Shown: positions 18,085-27,337, numbered from the stretch's first letter. The stretch is DNA of 64,000 bases from Staphylococcus americanisciuri (GCF_024814435.1 NZ_JANUXY010000002.1:1-64000); one strand, 5' to 3'. Made by a program: numbers and translations. The notes: generated from the sequence alone by a model not told the origin.

Positions 18085-19713
18085 TTATAAGTTATTATCT
18101 TCATCATCTTTTTCGCTTACTTGTAAAATTCTGAGTGAACGACGCTCAATTTTCCTAAAGCGTTCTGCACGCGTTTGTAATGCGATACGGTCTCCCGATA
18201 AAATCATCATGAATGAAATCATCATAATGATAAAGATGACAATCAACGATACACCAGCGACAATGGATGCAGTTTGTAAGATTTCTAGCGCTTTTTCGCC
18301 GCCTACCAGCATGAGTGAGAACGGTAATAAGCACAATGCGAATGCCCAGAATAGGCGATTCATTTTAAGTGGTTCTCCTTTGACACTTACTTGTGTTGCA
18401 GCTGCCACAATGTATGATGCGGAATCGAATGTTGTCACTAAGAATAAAAAAGCAGATAAAACGAACAAACCAATTATCACAGGCGCAAACGGCAATTGAT
18501 TCACAACTTCAATAATCGTTGCTTCTGTACCATGCGTATTTAAAAATGACACAACATCAAATTGACCCGTTAATTGTAAATATGTCGCATAGTTCCCAAA
18601 AATACCGAAGAACAATACACAACCAAAAGTGCCATATACAATCGTACCTACAATGACTTCTTTCAACGTACGTCCTCTTGAAATACGGGCAATGAACATA
18701 CCAATAAATGGTGCATAGACAATCCACCACGCCCAATAGAATATTGTCCATTGTTGTGGGAAGTGTGTCTCTTCTCGACCACCGATGCCACCAAATGGTT
18801 CTAGCCATGTCGCCATTTGGAAAAAGTTTTTAATCATATTACCGAAACTTGTCACGGTTGTTTCCATAATGAAAATTGTTGGCCCGACCATAAAGACAAA
18901 TGCGAGCAAGATAAATGCTAGCCAGACGTTCAAGTCACTAAGCAACTGAATCCCTTTTTTCAAGCCACGATATGAACTGTAAGCAAACACAACTGTAATC
19001 GCTAAGAGCACAAAACTTTTTACGACCATACTGGAACCATCAATACCTGTTAACTTCTCTAATCCGGCTGAAATCATTGGCACGCCTAACGCAAGAGACG
19101 TCGCTGTCCCACCGATTAGACCAAAAATAAAGAGTATATCGATTAGCTTACCGATAAAGCCATCTGTATATCCTTTTAAAATCGGTCGACATGCTTGACT
19201 GATTTTGAAAATCGGTTGTTTTTTCACAAAGACTAAATAACCGATTGGTAAAGCAGGTAATACGTAAATTGACCACGCAATCGGTCCCCAATGGAACATG
19301 CCATACATCGTCGCATAGTTAAGTGCGGCATCGCTCATCGGCTTGACACCTTGTGGCGGTCCTTGATAATAATATGCCCACTCGATAATGCCCCAATATA
19401 AAATATTTGAACCAATACCGGCACAAAACAACATGGATGCCCACGCAAAGTTACTAAACTCTGGACGATCTGTTGCGCTGCCTAGTGTGACCGAACCATA
19501 TTTACCAAACGCAATATATAAAACAAAGCAAAAAATAGCAACACCTAACACGAGATATGTTGCACCTAAGTTCGTTGTCACAAACTCATTTATCGCTACA
19601 ACGACAGAGCGACTTTGTTTTGGAAAGACTATCATTGGAATTACAGCGAGTAATAAAACAAATGCTGCACCACCAAAGACAATCCAATCCATTATTTTAT
19701 TATTTTTATACAC
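18085..19713 (-). CDS. cudT: BCCT-family choline transporter, copy 2 (542 aa)
   Basis: This is a paralogue of the preceding gene with the same length and GTG start (after AAAGGAGA). Differences are conservative and scattered, for example N for D in GIGSNILYWG, M for L in FIGMFIARISRG, and VSVKGEPLKMNR in place of IRVKGEPIKMNR. All BCCT signature residues are kept, so both copies should be functional. No clear terminator follows this copy, so its transcript may read into copy 1. Either copy may have diverged in substrate preference, but nothing in the sequence proves it. Confidence 0.86.
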   Translation of the reverse strand: MYKNNKIMDWIVFGGAAFVLLLAVIPMIVFPKQSRSVVVAINEFVTTNLGATYLVLGVAIFCFVLYIAFGKYGSVTLGSATDRPEFSNFAWASMLFCAGIGSNILYWGIIEWAYYYQGPPQGVKPMSDAALNYATMYGMFHWGPIAWSIYVLPALPIGYLVFVKKQPIFKISQACRPILKGYTDGFIGKLIDILFIFGLIGGTATSLALGVPMISAGLEKLTGIDGSSMVVKSFVLLAITVVFAYSSYRGLKKGIQLLSDLNVWLAFILLAFVFMVGPTIFIMETTVTSFGNMIKNFFQMATWLEPFGGIGGREETHFPQQWTIFYWAWWIVYAPFIGMFIARISRGRTLKEVIVGTIVYGTFGCVLFFGIFGNYATYLQLTGQFDVVSFLNTHGTEATIIEVVNQLPFAPVIIGLFVLSAFLFLVTTFDSASYIVAAATQVSVKGEPLKMNRLFWAFALCLLPFSLMLVGGEKALEILQTASIVAGVSLIVIFIIMMISFMMILSGDRIALQTRAERFRKIERRSLRILQVSEKDDEDNNL

Positions 19714-19972
19714 AGTAAATCTCCTTTCGTTAATTTTTATCTCGACATTATAAAGCCTCTATTTCAGCCTAGCGAAGTTTACATATTAATGCAAATATCA
19801 TTCGGTTATATACATGTGCATTTGTGAATATATATAACCAACCAATCTTATAAATACTATTAAAATAATGTTATAACGTGTGTTAATAACGTTAAATTGA
19901 AATTTAACATTCTATTTTATGTATTTTTATTCATCATCAATAAATTTTTATTTATTTCTAAAAAACAAAAAA

Positions 19973-20002
19973 ATACCCACTTCTATTTAAAAAAGTGCGT
20001 AT
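19973..20002 (-). terminator. Terminator of the MOSC gene
   Basis: ATACCCACTT at 19973-19982 pairs with AAGTGCGTAT at 19993-20002 with one mismatch. On the minus strand it is followed by a run of seven T. Confidence 0.7.
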
Positions 20003-20012
20003 CTTTTAAGCT

Positions 20013-20711
20013 TTAAATATTCGGTCCATAAAGACGAGCTGTATCATCAACAGGTTCACCCGCAATACGTTTTGCCAAAGTACCATGCCATGATTCCGGT
20101 GTGAATGGCGCTTCTTGTAATTCTTTTAAAGAGGCAATATCCGTCGCACCACGTAACGTGTCGTTCATGCGTTGAATTGTCCAATTCGGATACGGACGTT
20201 CTTGTAACTCGAGCATATCTCCTTGTTGAATGTAGCCTTCTTTTAGTACACGATAGTGCCACCCTGCCTTGCCAGTCTCTTCTAACATCACCGAAAAGTC
20301 CACGATGCCTTGACGTCGACTAGTTTTCCAGCAAGGTCGTCTTGGTTGCGCCACTTTTACAATCGCATCACCAATTTTGTAAATATCACCAATACACACT
20401 GTGTCCTCATCCATCCCTGTTACGGCGATATTCTCACCGTTACTTCCAACATGAATCTCTTGTTGGTAATGTTCACTAAACACTGGGTAATGTGTCACAG
20501 CATACGCAAATAATGCTTTTTCTGCGCCCCCATGATGACGTGTATCTGCAACTGCATCTCCTTCCAATCCCTCTTTCCCAAGCCATACAGGCGTATCTGT
20601 TTCTTGTTTATACATCGCTGTTGTCCAAGTTTGTTCCATTAACTCCTTAGCACCCGCATTTCCATGCTGACGTACTTTACCGATATAAAGTTTTTGAATT
20701 TGACCTACCAT
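20013..20711 (-). CDS. MOSC-domain protein, YiiM type (232 aa)
   Basis: MOSC domains bind molybdenum cofactor-like ligands. YiiM-type proteins help reduce N-hydroxylated compounds or handle sulfur. The protein shows DTRHHGGAEKALFAY near residue 61, NGENIAVTGMDED, and the conserved cysteine in RRPCWKTSRRQ near 130, followed by a C-terminal helical 3-alpha domain. ATG 20711 follows AAAGGGGAC; the open frame upstream lacks a ribosome binding site. It is a single gene. Confidence 0.85.
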   Translation of the reverse strand: MVGQIQKLYIGKVRQHGNAGAKELMEQTWTTAMYKQETDTPVWLGKEGLEGDAVADTRHHGGAEKALFAYAVTHYPVFSEHYQQEIHVGSNGENIAVTGMDEDTVCIGDIYKIGDAIVKVAQPRRPCWKTSRRQGIVDFSVMLEETGKAGWHYRVLKEGYIQQGDMLELQERPYPNWTIQRMNDTLRGATDIASLKELQEAPFTPESWHGTLAKRIAGEPVDDTARLYGPNI

Positions 20712-20845
20712 CCATAACGTCCCCTTTTTAATTTTTATGATTTGGCGTGCTATCATATGTTACCTGTGAAATCTTAATACTTGTATCGTGTTAAAATGCC
20801 TTATACACTAACATTAACCAATATAGATAAAGGTGGCAACAACTT

Positions 20846-21550
20846 ATGCAACATTCATTATATCAACACGGAACACTTGGCACATTAATGGCAGGTGCAC
20901 TTGAGGGCACTTGCTCGATTCAAACACTTCTAGAACACGGTGATCATGGAATTGCCACATTAACAGGTTCAGATGGGGAAGTCATCTTTGTTGATGGCCA
21001 AGCCTTCCATGCAACAACTTCTGATAGCAAGGTACAAAAGCTACCAGATCACACTCTCACACCATATGCGTCTGTCTCAAAATTTTCAGCAGATACAACC
21101 TTTGATGCGACTGACATGAATCATGAAATGCTGTATCAACAAATACGCGAACAGATGTTGAGTGAAAACTTATTTGCGATGGTTAAAATTTCGGGAACAT
21201 TTAAGCGTATGCACGTGCGTATTATGCCGAAACAAAACCCACCGTATACCCGCTTGATTACATCTGCCAAAGCACAACCAGAATACCATCGCGAGCATAT
21301 TAAAGGAACCATTGTCGCTGTATACACACCAGAAGTTTTTCACGGTATCGGAGCCGCTGGTTTTCACGCACACTTTATCTCAGAAGATCATACATTTATG
21401 GGCCATATTTTAGGTTTTGACCTTGCTGAAGGTATGATAGAAATTCAAAATTGTGCTGTTTTTGAACAACATTTATCAACCGAACCAAGTTTTCTGAATA
21501 AGACATTTGATTACCAAGATATCGCAGAAGACATTCGTCAAGCAGAGTAG
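20846..21550 (+). CDS. budA: Alpha-acetolactate decarboxylase (234 aa)
   Basis: This zinc enzyme turns acetolactate into acetoin in the neutral overflow pathway from pyruvate. Motifs include the N-terminal LYQHGTLGTLMAGALEGT, DGEVIFVDGQAFH near 50, and the metal-binding GIGAAGFHAHFISEDH near 170-185 followed by GHILGFDL. Length matches the family. AAAGGTGG precedes the ATG. No acetolactate synthase lies beside it. Confidence 0.94.
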   Translation: MQHSLYQHGTLGTLMAGALEGTCSIQTLLEHGDHGIATLTGSDGEVIFVDGQAFHATTSDSKVQKLPDHTLTPYASVSKFSADTTFDATDMNHEMLYQQIREQMLSENLFAMVKISGTFKRMHVRIMPKQNPPYTRLITSAKAQPEYHREHIKGTIVAVYTPEVFHGIGAAGFHAHFISEDHTFMGHILGFDLAEGMIEIQNCAVFEQHLSTEPSFLNKTFDYQDIAEDIRQAE

Positions 21551-21610
21551 AACTAGATGGTGAAACATGAATAGAAACTTTCAATTTAAGATGTTATGCA
21601 GAACACAATA

Positions 21611-21709
21611 GCTGACTGGGGTGAAACAACTTTATTCCCCTGCTCAGCCTTGTAAAAATGGGACAACGGAATCTTTTTAGAATCATGTCGTTGTCCTATT
21701 TTTTTCATT
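21611..21709 (+). terminator. Two hairpins after budA, the second an intrinsic terminator
   Basis: GCTGACTGGGG at 21611-21621 can pair imperfectly with CCCCTGCTCAGC. Then GGACAACG at 21661-21668 pairs with CGTTGTCC at 21689-21696, followed by TATTTTTTT. Confidence 0.75.
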
Positions 21710-22040
21710 ATCTAAAAAGTTGAAGATACAATCTGTATTCTCCACATGGTCAACATGCCTCTGAACCTGAATCATATGCATATTGACCTGTGTGATCATA
21801 TAAATTATCCAGCCTGTATGAGATACGTCATTGATAGACTGTTGTTTGATATTGTCTGTGATGCAGTATCCAATAATCCCCCTACCAATCCGAAATTACA
21901 ACTTCACCTAAGTATGCACTTAACTTCATAGCTTACAAACCTCATTTCCCATACTGAATTCATATTCCATGTAAACACCTTTTTAAAGTGATAATTATGC
22001 AAAAGTATGCTGTACGTTCCACATGAAACATTTAGAAACA
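21710..22040. other. Intergenic stretch without a supported gene
   Basis: Short open frames exist on both strands, but none has a ribosome binding site or recognisable motif. On the minus strand a frame reads KLSAYLGEVVISDW, then stops, and resumes as GDYWILHHRQYQ and LDNLYDHTGQYAYDSGSEA. This could be the trace of a decayed gene, but I cannot assign it. Confidence 0.35.
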
Positions 22041-22041
22041 A

Positions 22042-22078
22042 AGGGAAGACTACCCGCATTATGCCAGTAGCCTTCCCT
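22042..22078 (-). terminator. Terminator of the XRE-cupin regulator gene
   Basis: AGGGAAG at 22042-22048 pairs with CTTCCCT at 22072-22078 and the inner CTAC/GTAG extends the stem. On the minus strand TTTGTTTC follows. Confidence 0.7.
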
Positions 22079-22091
22079 CTATGTTAATGAG

Positions 22092-22643
22092 TTATGTGTA
22101 TTGAATTGTTGCCGTTAACAAAACTTGTGTATCCGTTTCATTACAATAACTATGTGTACTTTCACCACTAAAACGAATCGCTTGCGAAGATTCAATATAA
22201 TATTTTTGCTCACCTATTTCCAACGTCAAAGTCCCATCATTCACGATAATAAACTCTTTTGCGCCTTGTGGATGACCATCTGATTCCAACTTACCGCCTG
22301 GTGCGATTTCCATACTAAACATTTCAAAACCATGTGCGTTGTCATATGGAAAATAAGGGTAGACAACAACCGATTGATCTTCATTATAAATGGGCTTTAA
22401 GTCTTCCGTAGCCACTTGATAAATATCTCTTTTGTCCTCACTAATCAATGTATTTAATGGTAAATATAAACCATTTGCCAACTTCCACAATGTGTTAATA
22501 CTCGGATTACCAGTCCCTTTCTCAATCTGGCTAATCATCGTTTTACTAATTCCCGTTAACTGTGAAATATTATCCAGGCTAAGCCTTTGAGTTTGACGAT
22601 ATTGCTGTAGATTACGTGCAACAATTTGATTAATATCTTCCAT
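22092..22643 (-). CDS. XRE-family regulator with C-terminal cupin domain (183 aa)
   Basis: Residues 8-62 form a helix-turn-helix (LSLDNISQLTGISKTMISQI), and residues 105-180 form a cupin barrel with the HPQGAKEFIIVNDGTLTLEI core. Such regulators usually control an adjacent transporter and sense a small ligand in the cupin. It is divergent from the CynX-type MFS gene with a 107-nt gap, which suggests that it regulates that gene. ATG 22643 follows GGAAGGG. Confidence 0.88.
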   Translation of the reverse strand: MEDINQIVARNLQQYRQTQRLSLDNISQLTGISKTMISQIEKGTGNPSINTLWKLANGLYLPLNTLISEDKRDIYQVATEDLKPIYNEDQSVVVYPYFPYDNAHGFEMFSMEIAPGGKLESDGHPQGAKEFIIVNDGTLTLEIGEQKYYIESSQAIRFSGESTHSYCNETDTQVLLTATIQYT

Positions 22644-22750
22644 GTTTCAAACCCTTCCTGTTTACAATATAAAGAACATAATGTACGATATAGTTTGTCT
22701 TTTAAAAAGAACATTTTGTTCATTATAACAAATTATAAGGAGTGTATGCT

Positions 22751-23944
22751 ATGAATACATCATCTTCAAAAGTGAATTGGCTCTTATTTGCTGGTGTGTT
22801 ATTAATTGCCGCAAATTTACGTGCGCCTATTACATCAGTAGGTGTAGTCTTACCTACTATTCAAGAGACATTACATCTCAGTCATACAGAAGTGAGTATT
22901 ATTGCTATTATTCCACTATTAGCGTTTGCTGTCATCTCATTGATTGTCGCTCGTATCAGTCACCGTTATGGCATGGCACGTGTACTTTTTGTCGCATTAC
23001 TCTTTATCTTTATTGGTGTTAGTTTAAGAAGCATTACAAGCAGCACTTTGCTATATGTAGGGACATTATTGATCGGTGTCGGTATCGCATTTGGTAATGT
23101 ACTCGCCCCAGGTATCATCAAGTCGAAGTTCCCATATCGTATTGGTATTATGACGGCATGGTACACTGTCGTGATGAATATCTTTGGTGCCTTATCATCT
23201 TATAGTGCTGCACCACTGTTACAACATTTTAATTACAACATTGCGTTAGCAGCCATTAGTGTCGTAACATTTCTCGCAATCATCGTGTGGGCACCTCAAC
23301 TCAAAAGTCATGAAACTCATGCACAAAATAAGCAATCCAATAATGTTAACGTCTGGAAATCGCCGTTATCATGGCGGATTACATTGCTGATGGGTGGACA
23401 GTCGCTTATTTTTTACTCACTCATCAACTGGTTACCAGAATTTCTGTTAACTTATGATATCTCAGTACAACGTGCCGGTCTCTATCTGTCCATCTTACAA
23501 ATTGTGATTATTCCATTCACTTTCGTACTTCCTATCTATGCTGTACGTCTACAGTCACAAGTAGGACTCACAGCCTTTGCTGGCGCACTATTTACAACAG
23601 GTATCCTCATACTTATGTTGCTCCCGCATTGGGCATTCATTTCCATCATTATTATCGGCATTGCATGTGGTTTTGCATTTGGTCTCGTTAACACATTCTT
23701 TAGCTTGCGTGCTGAAAATGGTTTGACAGCTGCTAAACTTGCCGGCATGTCACAAGCTGTCGGTTACCTATTCGCATGTATTGGTCCGCTAATGTTTGGT
23801 TTATTACATGACTTAACACATACATGGACTTGGTCACTTGCGATACTGTTAGTCACAGCCATTGCCCTGATGTTTATCGCAGCAGGTGCAGGACGTCCAA
23901 CGACTATTGAAGCAACACTTGGTCTCAGTGACAATGAGGCATAA
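22751..23944 (+). CDS. MFS transporter, CynX/NimT family (397 aa)
   Basis: About 12 membrane spans are visible. The N-terminus has LIAANLRAPITSVGVVLPTI, and the loop has ISHRYGMARVLF, both characteristic of CynX/NimT-type permeases (cyanate and nitroimidazole transporters). ATG 22751 follows AAGGAG with 8 nt spacing and is preferred to an in-frame GTG nine bases upstream. The divergent XRE-cupin regulator is the probable controller. Substrate is unknown. Confidence 0.85.
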   Translation: MNTSSSKVNWLLFAGVLLIAANLRAPITSVGVVLPTIQETLHLSHTEVSIIAIIPLLAFAVISLIVARISHRYGMARVLFVALLFIFIGVSLRSITSSTLLYVGTLLIGVGIAFGNVLAPGIIKSKFPYRIGIMTAWYTVVMNIFGALSSYSAAPLLQHFNYNIALAAISVVTFLAIIVWAPQLKSHETHAQNKQSNNVNVWKSPLSWRITLLMGGQSLIFYSLINWLPEFLLTYDISVQRAGLYLSILQIVIIPFTFVLPIYAVRLQSQVGLTAFAGALFTTGILILMLLPHWAFISIIIIGIACGFAFGLVNTFFSLRAENGLTAAKLAGMSQAVGYLFACIGPLMFGLLHDLTHTWTWSLAILLVTAIALMFIAAGAGRPTTIEATLGLSDNEA

Positions 23945-23959
23945 AAGGTGATAACCGCT

Positions 23960-25531
23960 TTATGATTCACTAAATTGATTCCTAAAGATAAATGTAAGCA
24001 CCAATATAACAACAGAACTCAAAGCTGCCGTTAAGAATACCGGCATGAATGCCATATGTACAACGGATTCTAATCCCTGCATCAATGCTTGACGCATAGG
24101 CGTTGATGCCAACTTTTCTAGCTGTTGCCACAATGCATAAGTACTACCATTGACGTTTGCCACTCCATCCATAATTGAAGGAGGCACATCTTCTGGTGTA
24201 AAGTTCCGTTCAGCTAAGGCTTCCTTCACTTGCGACATGGTTTGACTGAAGCCAAGTTGAATCAACATCGCAAACAATGTTGGCGCAATGGTGATCCCCA
24301 TTTGACGAGAAACTGATAATGTAGCAATAACCGTACTGTTTCGATCATCGGCATAACCTGCCGTACGTGTCGCCAATACGGTCATCGGTGCACCAATTGT
24401 AAACCCAAATCCTAAACCGGCAACAATCGAGAAAAGCAGGAAAGTCATCGTGCCGGTTACCATAAAGGCTAATCCACCATAACCAACGAAACTAATAACA
24501 CTGGCAACGACCAATGCAAAGACAGGTCCTTCTTTATCCACAATACGTCCACCTAATGACGCACCTACACCTGATGCTAATGCGAGTGGTGTGAGCCAAA
24601 AACCACTATTCGCTGCACTGACATGCAAGACATTTTCTACAAAAGATGGGATAAAGATAATAGCACCAATTAACATACCTGAACAAATCCCCATTACTAA
24701 AATAGCCGCAAATGTTGGCTTACGTAATAAGGAATATGGTAAAAATGCATCAATATTTTTACCTTCATTACGTTTCTCAATCCGAATCATGATGGCATAA
24801 CCGATTATCGCTAGTAGGAAGAACACAATAACAGACCAACGCATGATAGGATCCATCGCTTCCGCCGCACGAATATTGTAAATACCAAACATCACTAATA
24901 GTGTAGAGAATGAGAACATAATAATCGCATACGTATCCATTTTCTTCTGTACAGGGCGACGTGTTTCTGTCATTTTCAACATGACGAATAGCGTAATAAA
25001 CAATGCAATTGGTACATTAATTAAGAACAACCAATGCCACGTCCCTGTAATTTTAATTAATAAACTACCTAAGTTCGGACCGAGTACAGATGCAATCCCG
25101 TTCATCGCTCCTAACACGCCGAGCATCGTGCCTTGCTTTGAGCGGTCATACGTCGAGATAAAGTGGGCACTTGCGATAACAAATAACCCGCCACCACCGA
25201 GTGATTGAATTAAACGTGCCATAATAAAAAAGGTATAGTTCGGGCTTAATGCCACGAGTAATGAGCCAATACCAAATAAAATCACTTCAATGATATAGAC
25301 TTTCTTACGTCCATACATATCAGCTAATTTACCAGCAATGGGTGTCGCTACCGCCATACCTAATGTATAAATTGCAATGCCCCATGCCCCCATCTGAGGC
25401 TGTATCTCAAAAGATTGGTTAATCGTCGTTAATGCTGCACTAATAATTCCATTATCTAACGCTGCCATAAACACACCAATCAGTAACAGTAGTGCTACAA
25501 AATTAAATTTGGTTTGTTTCTCTGAGTCCAC
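23960..25531 (-). CDS. DHA2-family 14-span drug:proton antiporter (523 aa), GTG start
   Basis: The protein has MAALDNGIISAALTTI near residue 18, matching the DHA2 LDxTIVNVALP-type motif, then GKLADMYGRKKVYI (motif A) and LGPNLGSLLI with RWLFLINVP-like GTWHWLFLINVPIALF (motif C region). Length and span count match QacA/SmvA-type multidrug exporters. GTG 25531 follows AAAGGGGG. A 37-aa ORF with its own ribosome binding site and terminator-like hairpin lies 48 nt upstream on the same strand. It converges on the CynX-type MFS gene with only a 15-nt gap. Confidence 0.9.
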   Translation of the reverse strand: MDSEKQTKFNFVALLLLIGVFMAALDNGIISAALTTINQSFEIQPQMGAWGIAIYTLGMAVATPIAGKLADMYGRKKVYIIEVILFGIGSLLVALSPNYTFFIMARLIQSLGGGGLFVIASAHFISTYDRSKQGTMLGVLGAMNGIASVLGPNLGSLLIKITGTWHWLFLINVPIALFITLFVMLKMTETRRPVQKKMDTYAIIMFSFSTLLVMFGIYNIRAAEAMDPIMRWSVIVFFLLAIIGYAIMIRIEKRNEGKNIDAFLPYSLLRKPTFAAILVMGICSGMLIGAIIFIPSFVENVLHVSAANSGFWLTPLALASGVGASLGGRIVDKEGPVFALVVASVISFVGYGGLAFMVTGTMTFLLFSIVAGLGFGFTIGAPMTVLATRTAGYADDRNSTVIATLSVSRQMGITIAPTLFAMLIQLGFSQTMSQVKEALAERNFTPEDVPPSIMDGVANVNGSTYALWQQLEKLASTPMRQALMQGLESVVHMAFMPVFLTAALSSVVILVLTFIFRNQFSES

Positions 25532-25579
25532 TTAGGAATCCCCCTTTGTTCTTTTCCTTTATACTACTATCTAATAATA

Positions 25580-25693
25580 TCAATGTGAATCTAATATGAA
25601 CAAAATTGGATTATTTTTGATAAATAAAAAATAACTACGTACAATAACCGCTTCATCTGCTATTACATCGTAGTCATTCTTTTGAGTGGACAT
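25580..25693 (-). CDS. Candidate 37-aa leader peptide upstream of the DHA2 exporter
   Basis: On the minus strand AAAGGAG lies 9 nt before an ATG (25691-25693). The frame reads MSTQKNDYDVIADEAVIVRS, then YFLFIKNNPILFILDSH, and stops at 25580, 48 nt before the exporter GTG. The strong ribosome binding site and same-strand placement support translation. A hairpin followed by a T-run lies inside the coding sequence. A regulatory role is inferred, and no family is recognised. Confidence 0.5.
   Translation of the reverse strand: MSTQKNDYDVIADEAVIVRSYFLFIKNNPILFILDSH
25634..25674 (-). terminator. Terminator-like hairpin inside the leader ORF (possible attenuator)
   Basis: ACTACG at 25634-25639 pairs with CGTAGT at 25669-25674, and the inner AATA/TATT and GC/GC pairs extend it. 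On the minus strand the stem is followed by TATTTTTTATTT. The loop portion is not perfectly paired. Confidence 0.5.
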
Positions 25694-25741
25694 TTACGTC
25701 ATCTCCTTTAAATGATATGATACCATGCACGCATTCCTGAC

Positions 25742-25752
25742 AGAGCCGCTCT
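25742..25752. promoter_or_regulatory. Dyad AGAGC-C-GCTCT in the exporter/hydrolase gap
   Basis: This is a perfect 5+5 dyad around a central C in the divergent region upstream of both the leader ORF (minus) and the nucleoside hydrolase (plus). CCATGCAC and GTGCCCATGG flank it in inverted orientation. It may be a repressor operator; the repressor is not in view. Confidence 0.3.
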
Positions 25753-25829
25753 ATTGTGCCCATGGAATTAAGTGATTTTTTGAGTAGCATCATTTATCAT
25801 AGAAGTATCATAGAAAAAGGAGCAATCTT

Positions 25830-26771
25830 ATGAAACCTGTATATTTTAACCATGACGGAGGCGTCGATGACTTAGTCTCGCTCTTCTTACTTTTACATAT
25901 GGATAATATTGATTTAATTGGCGTCAGTGCTATTGGTGCCGATTGTTATGTAGAACCTGCTGAAAGTGCCTCGCGTAAAATCATTAATCGTTTTAGCCAC
26001 TATCCTGTCGATGTCGCAACATCTTATGAACGTGGTAAAAATCCATTTCCTAAAGATTGGCGCATGCATGCTTTCTTTATGGATGCCTTACCGATTTTAA
26101 ATGAACAACGTCCGAATCAATCGCATGCACTCGAAGCACACGCATACGCAGACATTATCGAAAAGGTACAAGCATCTGAACAACCTGTTACACTCTTGTT
26201 CACTGGCCCACTTACTGACCTAGCGAAAGCACTAGACGTGGCACCTAGTATTACAAATAATATTGAACGCCTCGTATGGATGGGTGGCACATTTTTAGAC
26301 AAAGGCAATGTTGAAGAACCTGAACATGATGGCACAGCCGAGTGGAATGCTTTCTGGGATCCAGAAGCTGTTGCTCGCGTATTTGAGACGGATATTCCTA
26401 TCGACATGGTTGCACTGGAAAGCACCAACAAAGTACCACTCACACCAGCCATTCGCCAATATTGGGCAGACCAACGTGAACACACAGGGGTGGATTTCTT
26501 AGGTGTCAGTTACGCAGCTGTTCCTCCATTAACACACTTCCAAACGAACTCAACGTATTTCTTATGGGATGTACTAACAACAGCTTATACAGGGCGCCCT
26601 GACTTAGTCCGTCAGAAAACCGTACACGCTTCTGTTATCACGCATGGACCAAGCCAAGGCCGTACATATCTCGATGAAACAAACGGTCGTCCATTGAACC
26701 CTGTGTATCACGTTGACCACGATGCCTTTTTTGCATATATTACCGACCTTGCCAAAAAAGCACGTGACTAA
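25830..26771 (+). CDS. Inosine-uridine preferring nucleoside hydrolase family protein (313 aa)
   Basis: These calcium enzymes cleave the N-glycosidic bond of ribonucleosides for salvage. The N-terminal calcium motif appears as NHDGGVDDLVSL near residue 8 (usual form DxDxGxDD, so the first aspartate is replaced by Asn). LLFTGPLTDLAKAL near 122, LVWMGGTFLDKGN near 147 and EWNAFWDPEAVARVF near 173 match the family. ATG follows AAAGGAG. The first-Asp change could alter activity. Confidence 0.85.
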   Translation: MKPVYFNHDGGVDDLVSLFLLLHMDNIDLIGVSAIGADCYVEPAESASRKIINRFSHYPVDVATSYERGKNPFPKDWRMHAFFMDALPILNEQRPNQSHALEAHAYADIIEKVQASEQPVTLLFTGPLTDLAKALDVAPSITNNIERLVWMGGTFLDKGNVEEPEHDGTAEWNAFWDPEAVARVFETDIPIDMVALESTNKVPLTPAIRQYWADQREHTGVDFLGVSYAAVPPLTHFQTNSTYFLWDVLTTAYTGRPDLVRQKTVHASVITHGPSQGRTYLDETNGRPLNPVYHVDHDAFFAYITDLAKKARD

Positions 26772-27094
26772 TAGAATCATGGAAAGGACATAAATTATTT
26801 CACTAGAATCTCATAAAAACCTTGAAACTTTAAACTGGTTGGGAAATCCGATACGAAGGAAAACACGTTATCAATAGTCTCACTAGTACATCATCATTTG
26901 TAAATCTTGAAAAAGTTGGTTACTTCAAACAAAGGATTAAACCATTCAAACCCAAACTATAATGAGTGTGTCAAAAGTAAACTTCTGGCATACCTATTTT
27001 AGTGATCCAAACACATAAATTTACATCTGGCTGCTGTGATGTAAGAAAACTTATTTTGAATATCATCATGTGACACTATTTAAGGAGGATACTT
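26772..27094. other. Intergenic stretch without a supported gene
   Basis: Only short open frames are seen. The AAGGAGG ribosome binding site of the next small gene closes the region. Confidence 0.5.
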
Positions 27095-27337
27095 ATGAAC
27101 CATGACTATTATAAAACAAGAAACTTAACTTATGGATTAGTTTACACTTTATTGGTTATTGGTTTTATATTTCTGTTATTAGACTTTATAACGACTTGTG
27201 TATGTATATATATACTATCTTCTATCATCCTACTAATATTCAATGTATTTTGGAAAAAGCACCTTTTAATAATAATTAGTTTTTTGATAACACTTTTATT
27301 AATTGCTTATTTATTGTATTACAAAGGTATCTTTTAG
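27095..27337 (+). CDS. Small hydrophobic membrane protein (80 aa)
   Basis: ATG 27095 follows TAAGGAGG. After the polar N-terminus MNHDYYKTRN, nearly all residues are hydrophobic in two to three helices, with one KK pair near residue 54. No family is recognised. It is AT-rich and isolated, so it may be an acquired orphan or a toxin-like or immunity-like peptide. Confidence 0.5.
   Translation: MNHDYYKTRNLTYGLVYTLLVIGFIFLLLDFITTCVCIYILSSIILLIFNVFWKKHLLIIISFLITLLLIAYLLYYKGIF

Larger units (their letters stand above)
16166..19909 (-). repeat. Tandem duplication of cudT with its upstream region (period 1919 bp)
   Basis: Both coding regions are 1629 nt, and start-to-start and end-to-end distances are both 1919 nt. 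The proteins differ at only a few per cent of positions. The 170-200 nt before each start are also similar, for example ATATTAATGCAAAT, GTGCATTT and GAATATATATAAC in the same order. The duplication unit therefore includes the promoter region. The 290-nt gap 17795-18084 holds only this upstream region, and 19714-19930 holds its second copy. Confidence 0.85.

Noticed and set aside
21746-21931. 61-aa plus-strand frame after the budA terminator
   Set aside because: No ribosome binding site or recognisable motif; the opposite strand shows slightly more protein-like but interrupted sequence.
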